Assembly (NCBI GenBank): GCA_019455285.1
Contig: JACFMS010000006.1
Coordinates: forward strand, 1-64,000
Direction: 5' to 3'
Origin: Sphingomonadales bacterium
GTDB lineage: Bacteria; Pseudomonadota; Alphaproteobacteria; Sphingomonadales; Govanellaceae
Length of the DNA: 64,000 nt
Under the pieces are notes generated by a model. It was not told where the DNA came from. It saw only the letters and a list, made by a program, of their open reading frames with translations, and did not search any database. Positions 9,692-18,266 of this stretch are shown here, in pieces (position 1 is the first letter of the stretch; every line of letters starts with the position of its first letter). A program made the position numbers and the translations under genes.

Positions 9692-10078
9692 CTACTCCTC
9701 GCCCGAATCGGCGGCGCGATAGTCCTTTTTCTCGGTAATTCGAGCCCGCTTGCCGCGTAAGCCCCGCAGATAATAAAGCTTCGCCCGGCGAACCCGGCCG
9801 CGCCGCACCACCTCGATGGAGTCGACGGTCGGGGAATAGAGGGGGAATACCCGCTCCACCCCTTCGCCGAACGAGATCTTGCGCACGGTGAAGGAGGAAT
9901 TGACGCCCTTGGAGGCGCGGGCGATGCACACGCCCTCGTAAGCCTGAACGCGCTCCCGGGTGCCTTCGATCACCTTGACGTTGACCCGCAGGGTGTCGCC
10001 CGGCGCAAAGTCCGGAATGGTCTTGCCCGCCGTCAGGGCGGCGATTTCCTGGGCTTCGAGCTTTTCAATAATATTCAT
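9692..10078 (-). CDS. rplS: 50S ribosomal protein L19 (bL19)
   Basis: 128 residues from the ATG at 10078 ([15 protein letters not shown]). The open frame extends 29 codons further upstream, but those lack family similarity. [40 protein letters not shown] and [19 protein letters not shown] are diagnostic of bL19, which sits at the 30S-50S interface. It is last in the rpsP-rimM-trmD-rplS block and is followed by a terminator. Confidence 0.97.
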   Translation of the reverse strand: MNIIEKLEAQEIAALTAGKTIPDFAPGDTLRVNVKVIEGTRERVQAYEGVCIARASKGVNSSFTVRKISFGEGVERVFPLYSPTVDSIEVVRRGRVRRAKLYYLRGLRGKRARITEKKDYRAADSGEE

Positions 10079-10139
10079 GGGTCTTGCCCTCAATCTAATC
10101 TCGTGGTCCACGCGCTCGGACGCGCCGGCCGTGGTGTCT

Positions 10140-10868
10140 CTACTCTTTCTTGGCGCGCTGCGCAAGCCGCAGCTGATATTTTGCCCACAAATCGGGCCGC
10201 CGCTCCCGGGTCAAGCGCTCGGCCTCCGCCTGCCGCCAGGCCCGGATGCGCTCGTGGTGGCCGCCGAGGAGCACCTCCGGGATCGCCCGCCCCTCCCATT
10301 CCGGGGGCCGGGTGTAGTGGGGATACTCCAAAAGGCCAGCCTCGAAGCTCTCCTCCGCCAAGGTCGCCGGATCGCCGACCACGCCGGGGATGAGCCGCAC
10401 CACGGCGTCGAGGAGCGCCATGGCGGCGATCTCGCCGCCGGAGAGGATAAAGTCGCCAAGGCTTAATTCCTCGACGCCCCGCGCCCCCAGCACCCGCTCA
10501 TCAACCCCCTCGAAACGGCCGCAGAGCAGTGTCACCCCCGCCCCCGCCGCCAAATCCCGCACCAGGCGCTGGTCGATGACACGGCCCCGGGGCGACAGGT
10601 AGTAGACCGGCTGGCCGGCCGTCCCCGCTGTTACCGCGTCCAAGGCCCGGGCGGTGACATCGGCGCGCATCACCATGCCGGGCCCGCCGCCGGCCGGGGT
10701 ATCGTCCACCGTGCGGTGGCGGTCGGCGGCGAAGTCGCGGATATCGGTCACCTGGAGCGACCATAGCCCCGCCAAGAGCGCCTTGCCGGCCAGCGAGACG
10801 CCCAGTGGCCCGGGAAACATTTCCGGGAACAGGGTCAACACCCGCGCCGCCCAAGGAGCGCTTGACAC
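10140..10868 (-). CDS. trmD: tRNA (guanine-N1)-methyltransferase TrmD
   Basis: 242 residues, SPOUT family. Methylates G37 of tRNAs next to the anticodon with S-adenosylmethionine, preventing +1 frameshifts. Conserved stretches are [55 protein letters not shown] and the knot region [16 protein letters not shown]. The start is GTG at 10868, with a strong GAGGAGG site 8-9 bases upstream overlapping the end of rimM; the genes are 1 base apart. Confidence 0.97.
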   Translation of the reverse strand: MSSAPWAARVLTLFPEMFPGPLGVSLAGKALLAGLWSLQVTDIRDFAADRHRTVDDTPAGGGPGMVMRADVTARALDAVTAGTAGQPVYYLSPRGRVIDQRLVRDLAAGAGVTLLCGRFEGVDERVLGARGVEELSLGDFILSGGEIAAMALLDAVVRLIPGVVGDPATLAEESFEAGLLEYPHYTRPPEWEGRAIPEVLLGGHHERIRAWRQAEAERLTRERRPDLWAKYQLRLAQRAKKE

Positions 10869-10869
10869 T

Positions 10870-11394
10870 TCAGTCCTCCTCGTCTGCCACCGACTCGGAA
10901 AGGGTTACCACCACCCGGCCGCCGGCCACGTCCACCACCGGCGCCGTCGCCTTGGTAAAGGGCATGAGCAGCGGCCGTTCCCCCGGGCGGTCGATTTCCA
11001 GAATATCGCCGGCCCCAAAGTTATGGACCGCCGCCACCCGGCCGATGCTCCCGCCCGCCTCGTCCTCGGCCCGCAGGCCGATGAGGTCGGCGTGGTAGAA
11101 CTCGTCCTCATCCGGGGCCGGCAGCGCGGCGCGCGGCACGTAAAGCCGCTTGCCTTTCAAGGCCTCGGCGCTGGTGCGGTCGGTGATGCCCTTGGCCCGC
11201 ACCGCCACACCATCCTTGACGGCGCGCAGCACCGCCAATTCCAGCGTCACCCCGCCCGGCTCGGCGGTGACCGGGCCATAGGCCGCCACCCCTTCCGGTT
11301 CGGCGGTGAAGGGCTTCAGACGCAGCTCGCCCTTGACCCCGATGGCGCCGACGATCTGGCCGACGCAAACCCTGCGCTCGGGCGCGCCGGTCAT
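10870..11394 (-). CDS. rimM: Ribosome maturation factor RimM
   Basis: 174 residues: an N-terminal RimM beta-barrel ([20 protein letters not shown]) and a C-terminal PRC-barrel ([15 protein letters not shown] to about 170). Needed for late 30S assembly through contact with S19. The acidic tail is DEED. It lies 3 bases after rpsP and 1 base before trmD, the standard block order. Confidence 0.95.
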   Translation of the reverse strand: MTGAPERRVCVGQIVGAIGVKGELRLKPFTAEPEGVAAYGPVTAEPGGVTLELAVLRAVKDGVAVRAKGITDRTSAEALKGKRLYVPRAALPAPDEDEFYHADLIGLRAEDEAGGSIGRVAAVHNFGAGDILEIDRPGERPLLMPFTKATAPVVDVAGGRVVVTLSESVADEED

Positions 11395-11397
11395 TCT

Positions 11398-11778
11398 TTA
11401 CTCGGCCGGCGCTTCCGCCGGCGCAGCGGCAGCCTCGGCGGCGGCCGCGGCCTTGGCCGCGTTGGCTTCGGCGCGTTCCTTGGCCTTGGCCCCCGGCTCG
11501 CCCTTCTTGGGGTTGTTGCGCGGCGTGCGCTTCAGCATGCCGGCGGCATCGAGGAAGCGGGCCACCCGATCGGTGGGCTCCGCGCCGTGGCCGAGCCAGT
11601 ACTGCACCCGCTCGGTAACCAGCTTCACCCGCTCGCCGTCTTTCGGCAGCAACGGATTATAAGTGCCAAGCTTTTCGATAAAGCGGCCGTCGCGGGGGCT
11701 CTTGGAATCCGCCACCACGATTTTGTAATAGGGCCGCTTCTTCGCGCCGGCCCGCGCCAGTCTGATCTTGATTGCCAT
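11398..11778 (-). CDS. rpsP: 30S ribosomal protein S16 (bS16) with Ala-rich tail
   Basis: 126 residues from the ATG at 11778 ([20 protein letters not shown]). The longer frame to 11853 adds 25 codons with no family match. The core ends at about residue 80; the remaining roughly 45 residues are a low-complexity Ala/Glu/Lys tail, longer than in E. coli S16 (82 residues) but usual for alphaproteobacteria. First gene of the rpsP-rimM-trmD-rplS block. Confidence 0.97.
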   Translation of the reverse strand: MAIKIRLARAGAKKRPYYKIVVADSKSPRDGRFIEKLGTYNPLLPKDGERVKLVTERVQYWLGHGAEPTDRVARFLDAAGMLKRTPRNNPKKGEPGAKAKERAEANAAKAAAAAEAAAAPAEAPAE

Positions 11779-11848
11779 GTTCGGCGTTCCTTTCTTGCGT
11801 TTAACAGGGTGATATTTCGGTTGAACTATTTGCGATCGCCCCTCTTCC

Positions 11849-11910
11849 GTCATTCCCGCGAAAGCGGGAATCCATTATCAAGCCTGGATCCCCGCTTCCG
11901 CGGGGATGAC
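11849..11910. repeat. Palindromic intergenic repeat, family B, copy 2
   Basis: GTCATTCCCGCGAAAGCGGG at the left and CCCCGCTTCCGCGGGGATGA at the right are two short hairpins in opposite orientation, with outer ends GTCAT/ATGAC. It lies in the ffh-rpsP gap; any transcript running from ffh into rpsP would have to cross it. Confidence 0.85.
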
Positions 11911-11955
11911 GACGAAAAGCCGGCGTTGTGTGAATCCATAAGCATAAAAACACGA

Positions 11956-13353
11956 TCAGCGTTTAAAAAATCCGGGCGGCAGGCCGCCGCCGGGACCGCC
12001 GGGGAAGCCCCCGCCGCCCAGGCCGCCCAGCGCCCCCATCAGGCCCTTCATGCCACCCTTGCCCATCTTCTTCATCATGTCGGCCATCTGCCGATGCATC
12101 TTGAGAAGACGGTTGATGTCCTGCACCTCGACGCCTGCACCCGCCGCCACCCGGCGCTTGCGTGAGGCGTTCAAGAGATCGGGTTTCTTGCGTTCTTTCG
12201 GCGTCATGGAGTCGATGATGGCGATCTGGCGCTTGAGCATGCGGTCGTCGATGTTGGCCTGAGCCATCTGCTTTTGCATGTTGCCGACGCCGGGCAGCAT
12301 GCCCAATATGCCGCCCATGCCGCCGAGCTTGGTCATCTGCCGCAGTTGACCCTTCAGGTCATCGAGGTCGAACGCGCCGGCCTTCATCTTCTTGGCGATG
12401 CGCTCGGCTTCCTCGCGGTCGATGGTCTCGGCGGCCTTCTCCACCAGGCTCACCACGTCGCCCATGCCGAGGATGCGGTTCGCCACCCGATCGGGGTGGA
12501 AGTCCTCCAGGGCGTCGAGCTTTTCGCCGACGCCGGCGAGTTTGATCGGCTTGCCGGTAACCGCGCGCATGCTCAACGCCGCGCCGCCCCGGCCGTCGCC
12601 GTCCATGCGGGTCAAGACGACGCCGCTGATGCCGACCTTGTCATTGAATTCCTTGGCGACGTTGACCGCATCCTGACCGGTGAGCGCATCGGCCACCAGG
12701 AGGGTCTCCACGGGGTCGGTGGCGTCGCGGACCGCGATCACCTCGGCCATCAGCGCGGCGTCGATATGGAGGCGGCCGGCGGTGTCCAGCATCACCACGT
12801 CATAGCCCTGCAAGCGCCCGGCGGTCATGGCGCGCTTGGCGATATCAAGGGGCGTCTGGCCGGACAGGATCGGCAATGTCGCCACCCCGGCCTGCTCGCC
12901 CAAAATCTTCAACTGCTCCTGCGCCGCCGGCCGGCGGGTATCGAGCGAGGCCATCAGCACCCGCTTTTTATGCTTATCCTGCAGGCGCTTGGCGATCTTG
13001 GCGGTGGACGTGGTCTTGCCCGAGCCCTGCAAGCCCACCATCAGCACGGCGGCGGGCGGCGGGGCATCGACGTTGATGCCCGAGGCCTCGCTGCCCAGCA
13101 TGTCGACCAGCGCGTCATGGACGATCTTGACCACCATCTGGCCGGGGGTGACCGAGCGCAACACCTCCTGGCCGACGGCGCGCTCCTTCACCTTGTCGAT
13201 GAAGTCCTTGACCACGGGTAAGGCCACGTCGGCTTCCAGGAGGGCGACCCGAACCTCGCGCAGGGCCGCCGTCACGTCCGCCTCGCTCAAGGCGCCCGAG
13301 CGCTTGAGTTTGGCGAAAATGCCGCCGAGCTTTTCCTGCAAACTGTCGAACAT
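11956..13353 (-). CDS. ffh: Signal recognition particle protein Ffh
   Basis: 465 residues from the ATG at 13353 (MFDSLQEKLGGIFAKLKRSG); the frame extends 17 codons upstream but without similarity. Domains: N (1-90), GTPase G (about 95-295) with GLQGSGKTTSTAKIA, DTRRPAAQEQL, DTAGRLHID and TRMDGDGRGGAALS, and the methionine-rich M domain (about 320-440), which binds SRP RNA and signal peptides. The C-terminus is Gly-rich (GGLGGGGFPGGPGGGLPPG). Its receptor FtsY is also encoded in this window, at 20374. Confidence 0.98.
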   Translation of the reverse strand: MFDSLQEKLGGIFAKLKRSGALSEADVTAALREVRVALLEADVALPVVKDFIDKVKERAVGQEVLRSVTPGQMVVKIVHDALVDMLGSEASGINVDAPPPAAVLMVGLQGSGKTTSTAKIAKRLQDKHKKRVLMASLDTRRPAAQEQLKILGEQAGVATLPILSGQTPLDIAKRAMTAGRLQGYDVVMLDTAGRLHIDAALMAEVIAVRDATDPVETLLVADALTGQDAVNVAKEFNDKVGISGVVLTRMDGDGRGGAALSMRAVTGKPIKLAGVGEKLDALEDFHPDRVANRILGMGDVVSLVEKAAETIDREEAERIAKKMKAGAFDLDDLKGQLRQMTKLGGMGGILGMLPGVGNMQKQMAQANIDDRMLKRQIAIIDSMTPKERKKPDLLNASRKRRVAAGAGVEVQDINRLLKMHRQMADMMKKMGKGGMKGLMGALGGLGGGGFPGGPGGGLPPGFFKR

Positions 13354-13541
13354 GGCCGTGCCTTTAAACCTCAATTCCGTTCGCCCTGAGGCGCTTTTCC
13401 TCATCCGTTCGCCCTGAGCCTGTCGAAGGGCGCTTTCCCGTAACCCCTCGCCACAAACGAAAACCGCACCAGTGGGCGAATCCTCGCTGACTGGTGGGCA
13501 CCCTTGGGCGCGTATTAGCTCCTGGTGTTCCTTGCGGAAGC
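13354..13541 (-). promoter_or_regulatory. Long leader of ffh with two predicted hairpins
   Basis: About 188 bases separate the predicted start site from the ffh ATG. In transcript direction there is GCGCCCAAGGGTGC (13511-13498), a compact hairpin, directly followed by CACCAGT...ACTGGTG (13496-13467, 7-bp stem, 16-base loop), then a repeat of family A. I do not see the GGAAGGnAGCAG core of SRP RNA, so this is not ffs. The region may be an untranslated control region or a small RNA of its own; its function is unknown. The rest of the 344-base gap upstream of ffh holds the promoter and the start of the AT-rich ATPase region. Confidence 0.4.
13377..13432. repeat. Palindromic intergenic repeat, family A, full plus truncated unit
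   Basis: A full unit GTTCGCCCTGAGCCTGTCGA... at 13408-13432 is preceded by a truncated one (CCGTTCGCCCTGAGGCGC) at 13377-13394, in the same orientation. Both match the units near 256-330. The repeat lies just upstream of the ffh start codon and would be part of its leader RNA. Confidence 0.75.
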
Positions 13542-13547
13542 GGGGGG

Positions 13548-13576
13548 AACCTAGCCCCGAGGGGGCAGGATGTCAA
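13548..13576 (-). promoter_or_regulatory. Promoter of ffh
   Basis: On the minus strand a perfect TTGACA (13576-13571) is followed after exactly 17 bases by TAGGTT (13553-13548). This is the best sigma-70 type match in the window. The predicted start site is near 13541, which gives a leader of about 190 bases. The AT-rich region of the neighbouring ATPase gene begins only some 20 bases upstream. Confidence 0.75.
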
Positions 13577-13697
13577 GGTGGGGGGTGACTTCGACTTGGC
13601 CCTAAACTTGTCGCATAATAGTATAATATGACATAGTAGTTGGCATATTTGTAAAGTATAATTTTACTAAATGAAAGTTCTATGCTAAAAAATAACT

Positions 13698-15143
13698 ATG
13701 AGGATCGAAAAGGAAGAACTTACCGCTGTACTCGGCCAGTTTAACCCCTGGTGGCGAGGCGAGCCCATACCAGATTTGCCGGATTGGCATCGCGCCTCCT
13801 TCGGCGAGTTGTATACGTGGATCATCGCGCCACCTGCCAACCGCGCCGTTATGTTATCGGGAGCCCGGCAGGTAGGGAAAACGACCTTGCTGATGCAAGC
13901 CATAGATAGCTTGCTCAAATCGGGAACCCCTCCCGGCGACATTCTTTATGCAACCTTCGACCATCCCATTCTAAAACTAGGCGGCATAGAAGCCGTCCTT
14001 GAAGCGTGGCGCGAGCGTGAGCCTAAGCGCGGAGGCCAGGAATATATTTTTCTGGATGAGGCGCAATTCGTCCGTGATTGGGGAACTTGGGTTAAGCATC
14101 AGGTTGATTTTGTTAAGAACCGGCGAATTTTTTTCACAGGCTCCGCCATGCCACTTACCCAAGCGGATCAGGAGTCCGGCGTTGGCCGTTGGCATACGAT
14201 CCGCCTGACGACCCTGTCTTTTTTTGAATACTTGCAACTCCAAAAAGTGGATTTGCCAAAACTGCCCACCATTAAATCTCTGCGAGAGGTTTTTAAATGG
14301 CCGCAGGCTGAATTGCGCCGCCTGAGCGAAGTAGCGTCGCCATACTATGCGCATTTTAATGAGTACCTTGTCAGAGGCGGATTTCCCCAAACCGTGCTTA
14401 TAGAAAGCATTACACAAGCCCAAAAGTTATTACGCGAAGATATTATTGATAAAGCCATTAAACGTGACATGACCGCCTTATTTGGCGTCAGAAGAGTGTT
14501 GGAATTAGAGCAAACGTTTCTCTACCTCTGCCGCCATGACGGAGGATTGCTCGATATTTCGGCTCTATCCAGCAATTTACAGGTATCAAGACAAACCGCC
14601 CAACATTATATAGAGTTACTTGAAGCAACCCATCTCGTATACCGCTTGCAACCATTCGGATATGGGAAAGAAGTGCTGCGTGGACGGTGCAAGGTTTATC
14701 TTGCCGATGCCGCAATTGCCCCCGCGGTGATGCTTAAGGGGAAAGCGTCAATCATCGAGAACTCCGAGGCGTTAAGCATTGCCGCCGAAGCAGCGGTTCT
14801 CAAACATCTCTTCGCGCGCTACTATCAGCAAAATGTGCGATTTACATACTGGCGCAACAAGAAGGATTTGGAAGTCGATCTGGTGGCGGAAGTTCTTGGC
14901 CAGGTCATACCATTTGAAGTCAAATATCGCTCACAACCTGCGGAATTGAAGAATCTGAAAGGACTCTTAACATTTTGTGACGAGAAGAAAGCTGATCGCG
15001 GTTATGTTATTACAAAATCTCTCGATGATTTTGGTGTTCTCACGCAGCCGCATGAGGCATTTCAGATTTTCAGGATTCCGGCGACGCTCCTGTGCTACTG
15101 GATGGGGGAAATGGAATTAAGAGAACACAAGGATATTGATTAA
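13698..15143 (+). CDS. AAA ATPase with DUF4143 domain
   Basis: 481 residues. The N-terminal P-loop domain has Walker A SGARQVGKTTLLMQA (about 55-69) and Walker B EYIFLDEAQFVRDW (about 115-128); the C-terminal half carries the DUF4143 nuclease-like fold, with RYYQQNVRFTYWRNKKDLEVDLVAE split here as FTYWRNKKDLEVDLV and IPFEVKYRS, a PD-(D/E)xK-like pattern. Family members are widespread, often horizontally spread, and of unproven function. Base composition is clearly more AT-rich than any neighbour, and the upstream 100 bases contain two TATAAT words (13622, 13657). It is alone on the plus strand between ffh and a minus-strand gene. Intact, no frameshift. Confidence 0.85.
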   Translation: MRIEKEELTAVLGQFNPWWRGEPIPDLPDWHRASFGELYTWIIAPPANRAVMLSGARQVGKTTLLMQAIDSLLKSGTPPGDILYATFDHPILKLGGIEAVLEAWREREPKRGGQEYIFLDEAQFVRDWGTWVKHQVDFVKNRRIFFTGSAMPLTQADQESGVGRWHTIRLTTLSFFEYLQLQKVDLPKLPTIKSLREVFKWPQAELRRLSEVASPYYAHFNEYLVRGGFPQTVLIESITQAQKLLREDIIDKAIKRDMTALFGVRRVLELEQTFLYLCRHDGGLLDISALSSNLQVSRQTAQHYIELLEATHLVYRLQPFGYGKEVLRGRCKVYLADAAIAPAVMLKGKASIIENSEALSIAAEAAVLKHLFARYYQQNVRFTYWRNKKDLEVDLVAEVLGQVIPFEVKYRSQPAELKNLKGLLTFCDEKKADRGYVITKSLDDFGVLTQPHEAFQIFRIPATLLCYWMGEMELREHKDID

Positions 15144-15155
15144 AAGAGTTGCCCC

Positions 15156-16547
15156 TTACAAGCCCACAAACCACGTCATTAAATCATACAAATCCGGCTC
15201 CGACCGTCCGAGCAGCTTCTTGACGCCGGTTTTTGCTTTGTAAAGCCACTTTGGCTGATCGCCGAAGCGCGAGGCGGGCGGCGTGGTATGATGGCGCAGC
15301 AGCGCCAACAGCTCGCGGTGCAGATTTTTCGCCACCATGGCCGGGTTTTTATAGTCGATGAGGCAACCGGAGCCGACGTACAAGACCTCGCCGCCGTATT
15401 GTTCACTCAGCGCCCGGCGCAAGTAGGAAAAGCGGGTGGTAAACACGATGTCAAAACCAGCGCTTTGCGCGTCTACCACGCGCACCGACATATCCCGCCC
15501 ATGTTTTTCCAGGGCGATGGCGTCGCCGGCATCGCGCAAGCGAATGAGCACGCGATAGTCGCCGCTAAATTCCGCCAGATAATCATGGCACAGCGCCACA
15601 TTCTTTTTTACCAACTCGGCGAGCGCGGCGATGCCGCCCGATGGAATCTTCGAGGTGCGGTTGGCGACCTTGTACTCCTCGGCGAAATCCTGCTTGAACG
15701 CCGCCAGATTTACCGGCTTGAAGCGTTTGTCGGCAATGATGCGCTCGCCATCCATGGCAAAGCCCGGCGCGATGTCGATGGCCTGTGTGCGCGCTTGCGG
15801 GTGCATCTTCGCAAACACGTCGGTTGGCCGTTCGGTATTGTGCACCGGCTCATTGGACCAAATCAGATCGTCGTCGAGAAAGCCCACATCCGCCGCGAAG
15901 GGAAAGGCGAAGCGCGGCTCTAAGTGCGCCATGATCTTCACCCATTGGCGGTTGAAGTGGGCCTGACGGCGGGCCGCGGTGGCCACCCGGTCGGCGCCGG
16001 GGATGACGTAGCAGGCGGGAAAGTGCGAGGCGATGCCGTAGCCGCAAAAGACATACGTCGGATCGGGATATAGCGTCTTTAATTTGGCGAGCACCGTCTC
16101 CTGCACCGCCGCCGGCGCGGCATGCACGGCGTCATTTAAGTTGAGGCACGAGGACTCGCCGTCATCGACGCACAAGATGGTGTCGTCGTTGCAGGTGGGC
16201 ATCAGCCGCGCCCGCACGCCGCCGCCCAAATCCACTTCCTCATCCACACCGATCTCCCACACCTCATAGCCCTGATCGCGCAGGAACGCGCCGACGTCCA
16301 GGGTATTGGAAACCAGGATCTTCTTCACCTTCAAGCGCCGGAGCGTACCGAGGTGCAGGTGATCGTGATGACCATGGGAGATATAGACGTAATCCAGGGG
16401 CGCATCGCCCAGGCTGGCGGTATCGGCGCGGGGATAGACCCACCATTGCGTGCCAAAGCACGGCCCTTCCCACCACGGGTCGGACAGAATGCGCAGGCCC
16501 TTGGTCTCGATCACAATGGCGGCATGGCCGATAAAGGTCACTTTCAT
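15156..16547 (-). CDS. Metallo-beta-lactamase-fold hydrolase (UlaG/CMAH-like)
   Basis: 463 residues. The N-terminal MBL domain (about 1-260) starts VTFIGHAAIVIETKGLRILS and has the metal motif YISHGHHDHLHLG, with further His/Asp ligands likely in YGIASHFPACYVIPGAD and PFAADVGFLDDD. The C-terminal 200 residues are an extra domain, which makes the protein much longer than simple UlaG-type lactonases (about 350). The arrangement recalls proteins related to the Rieske-less CMP-Neu5Ac hydroxylase fold. Substrate unknown. It converges with the ATPase gene (12 bases apart) and is divergent from the transporter. Confidence 0.75.
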   Translation of the reverse strand: MKVTFIGHAAIVIETKGLRILSDPWWEGPCFGTQWWVYPRADTASLGDAPLDYVYISHGHHDHLHLGTLRRLKVKKILVSNTLDVGAFLRDQGYEVWEIGVDEEVDLGGGVRARLMPTCNDDTILCVDDGESSCLNLNDAVHAAPAAVQETVLAKLKTLYPDPTYVFCGYGIASHFPACYVIPGADRVATAARRQAHFNRQWVKIMAHLEPRFAFPFAADVGFLDDDLIWSNEPVHNTERPTDVFAKMHPQARTQAIDIAPGFAMDGERIIADKRFKPVNLAAFKQDFAEEYKVANRTSKIPSGGIAALAELVKKNVALCHDYLAEFSGDYRVLIRLRDAGDAIALEKHGRDMSVRVVDAQSAGFDIVFTTRFSYLRRALSEQYGGEVLYVGSGCLIDYKNPAMVAKNLHRELLALLRHHTTPPASRFGDQPKWLYKAKTGVKKLLGRSEPDLYDLMTWFVGL

Positions 16548-16708
16548 AGGTGGATTACCCCCTCGTCTCTTCGTTGCACGTCATTGTCATAAGACACGAA
16601 CCGTTAATCAACCTTGATCAGACGCATTTTTTCCCGCCCGCGGCCTTGACGGACCGGACAGGGATCGCGACCATGGCCCGCGGGCAATAACCCATAGATT
16701 CAAAGGGG

Positions 16709-18187
16709 ATGGGGATGGCGGACGGGGAGGTTGCGGACGAAGCGGCGGAGCAGCGCCCAGCGCGCTATCAGCGCATCGGCTTCTTCCTGGGGCTGGCGCT
16801 GTTCGCCCTGGCGCTCGTCACCCCGGCGCCCGCAGGCCTCAGCCTTGAGGGATGGCGGGTGGTAGCGGTGGCGGCCTTGATGGCCTCCTGGTGGGCCACC
16901 GAAGCAATCCCGGTGCCGGCGACCTCGCTCCTTCCCATCGTGCTGTTTCCGCTCCTTGGCGTCACGGGCGTCGAGAACGCCACCAAGCCCTATTCCAGTT
17001 CGGTCATCTACCTCCTCCTCGGCGGCTTCATCGTCGCCATGGCGATTGAACGCTGGAACCTGCACCGGCGGCTGGCCTTGCTGGTGCTGGCCCGGGTCGG
17101 CGGCCGCCCCGACGCCATCATCTTCGGCTTCATGGCGGCCACCGCGGCGTTAAGTTTGTGGATGTCCAACACGGCGGCGACGATGATGATGCTGCCCATC
17201 GCCGCGCCGGTGATCGCCGTGGTGATGGCCGGACGCGGCGAAAACCGCGCCTTCGCCGTCGCCCTCCTCCTCGGCATCGCCTACGCCGCCAGCATCGGCG
17301 GCCTGGGCACTCTGGTCGGCACCCCGCCCAACGCGCTGATGGCCGGCTACCTGCGCCAGACCTTCGGCATCGAGGTTACCTTCGCGCAATGGATGCTGTT
17401 CGGCTTGCCGGTGGTCATATTGTTGCTGCCGACCGCCTGGTGGGTGTTGACCCGGATCGCCTATCGCATCGATCTGCCGGCCAATCCCGACGCCAAGGCC
17501 ATCATCGCCCGCGAGCTTCTGGAGCTTGGCCCCATCACCACCCCGGAACGGCGCACCCTCTATGCCTTTGCCGCCGTGGCTGCGGCGTGGATCGCCACCC
17601 CGCTGTTGAAGCTTATTCCCGCCCTTGGCGGCCTGAACGATACCGTGATCGCCGTCATGGGCGCGGTGGCGGTGTTCCTCATACCATCGGGGGCAGCGGG
17701 TGGCGGCCGGCTGATGACCTGGCAGGCGGCGGTCAAGCTGCCGTGGGGGGTCATTCTGCTGTTCGGCGGCGGCTTGAGCCTGGCGGAACAGGTCTCCGGC
17801 ACCGGGCTTTCGTTGTGGATCGGCGACCAGTTGAGCGGCCTGACTGATCTGCCGCGCCTGGGGCTGATCGTCGTTGTGGCGACCTTGGTGATTTTCCTGA
17901 CGGAACTGACCAGCAACACCGCCACCACCGCCACCATCCTGCCGATCCTGGGCGCGCTGGGAGTGGCGGGAGGCCTGCCGCCCCTCCTCATCATCGCGCC
18001 GGCGACGCTGGCCGCCACCTGCGCCTTCATGCTGCCGGTATCCACCGCGCCCAATGCCGTGGTCTATGGCCTAGGGTATATCCGCATCCCCGAGATGGCC
18101 CGCGCCGGGCTGATCTTGAACGTCTTTACCATCGTGATCGTCAGCGCCTTGAGCTATATCTTGATCCCGCTGGTATTCAGCGCGTGA
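16709..18187 (+). CDS. SLC13/DASS-family anion transporter
   Basis: 492 residues with about 11-12 membrane segments. Two repeated SNT motifs, LSLWMSNTAATMMMLPIAAP (about 150) and LTSNTATTATILPILGA (about 410), mark the Na+- and substrate-binding hairpins of divalent anion:Na+ symporters, which import succinate, malate, citrate or sulfate. Given the TCA and C2-assimilation genes nearby, a dicarboxylate is a reasonable guess but is not shown by the sequence. ATG at 16709, with a second in-frame ATG at 16715; AAAGGGGA precedes both. Confidence 0.88.
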   Translation: MGMADGEVADEAAEQRPARYQRIGFFLGLALFALALVTPAPAGLSLEGWRVVAVAALMASWWATEAIPVPATSLLPIVLFPLLGVTGVENATKPYSSSVIYLLLGGFIVAMAIERWNLHRRLALLVLARVGGRPDAIIFGFMAATAALSLWMSNTAATMMMLPIAAPVIAVVMAGRGENRAFAVALLLGIAYAASIGGLGTLVGTPPNALMAGYLRQTFGIEVTFAQWMLFGLPVVILLLPTAWWVLTRIAYRIDLPANPDAKAIIARELLELGPITTPERRTLYAFAAVAAAWIATPLLKLIPALGGLNDTVIAVMGAVAVFLIPSGAAGGGRLMTWQAAVKLPWGVILLFGGGLSLAEQVSGTGLSLWIGDQLSGLTDLPRLGLIVVVATLVIFLTELTSNTATTATILPILGALGVAGGLPPLLIIAPATLAATCAFMLPVSTAPNAVVYGLGYIRIPEMARAGLILNVFTIVIVSALSYILIPLVFSA

Positions 18188-18266
18188 CTGCCCTCTTTTT
18201 GATGGACTTCCGGCGGCCAGCGCCCATATAACCCGTGAACGTTTTTTGGCCCGGGCAGCCCCTTGG

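Noticed and set aside
10654-12165. Open frame of 503 codons on the plus strand
   Set aside because: It covers trmD, rimM, rpsP and part of ffh in antisense and matches no family.
13354-13541. Possible SRP RNA gene next to ffh
   Set aside because: The GGAAGG-AGCAG tetraloop core is absent on both strands; kept only as a structured leader.
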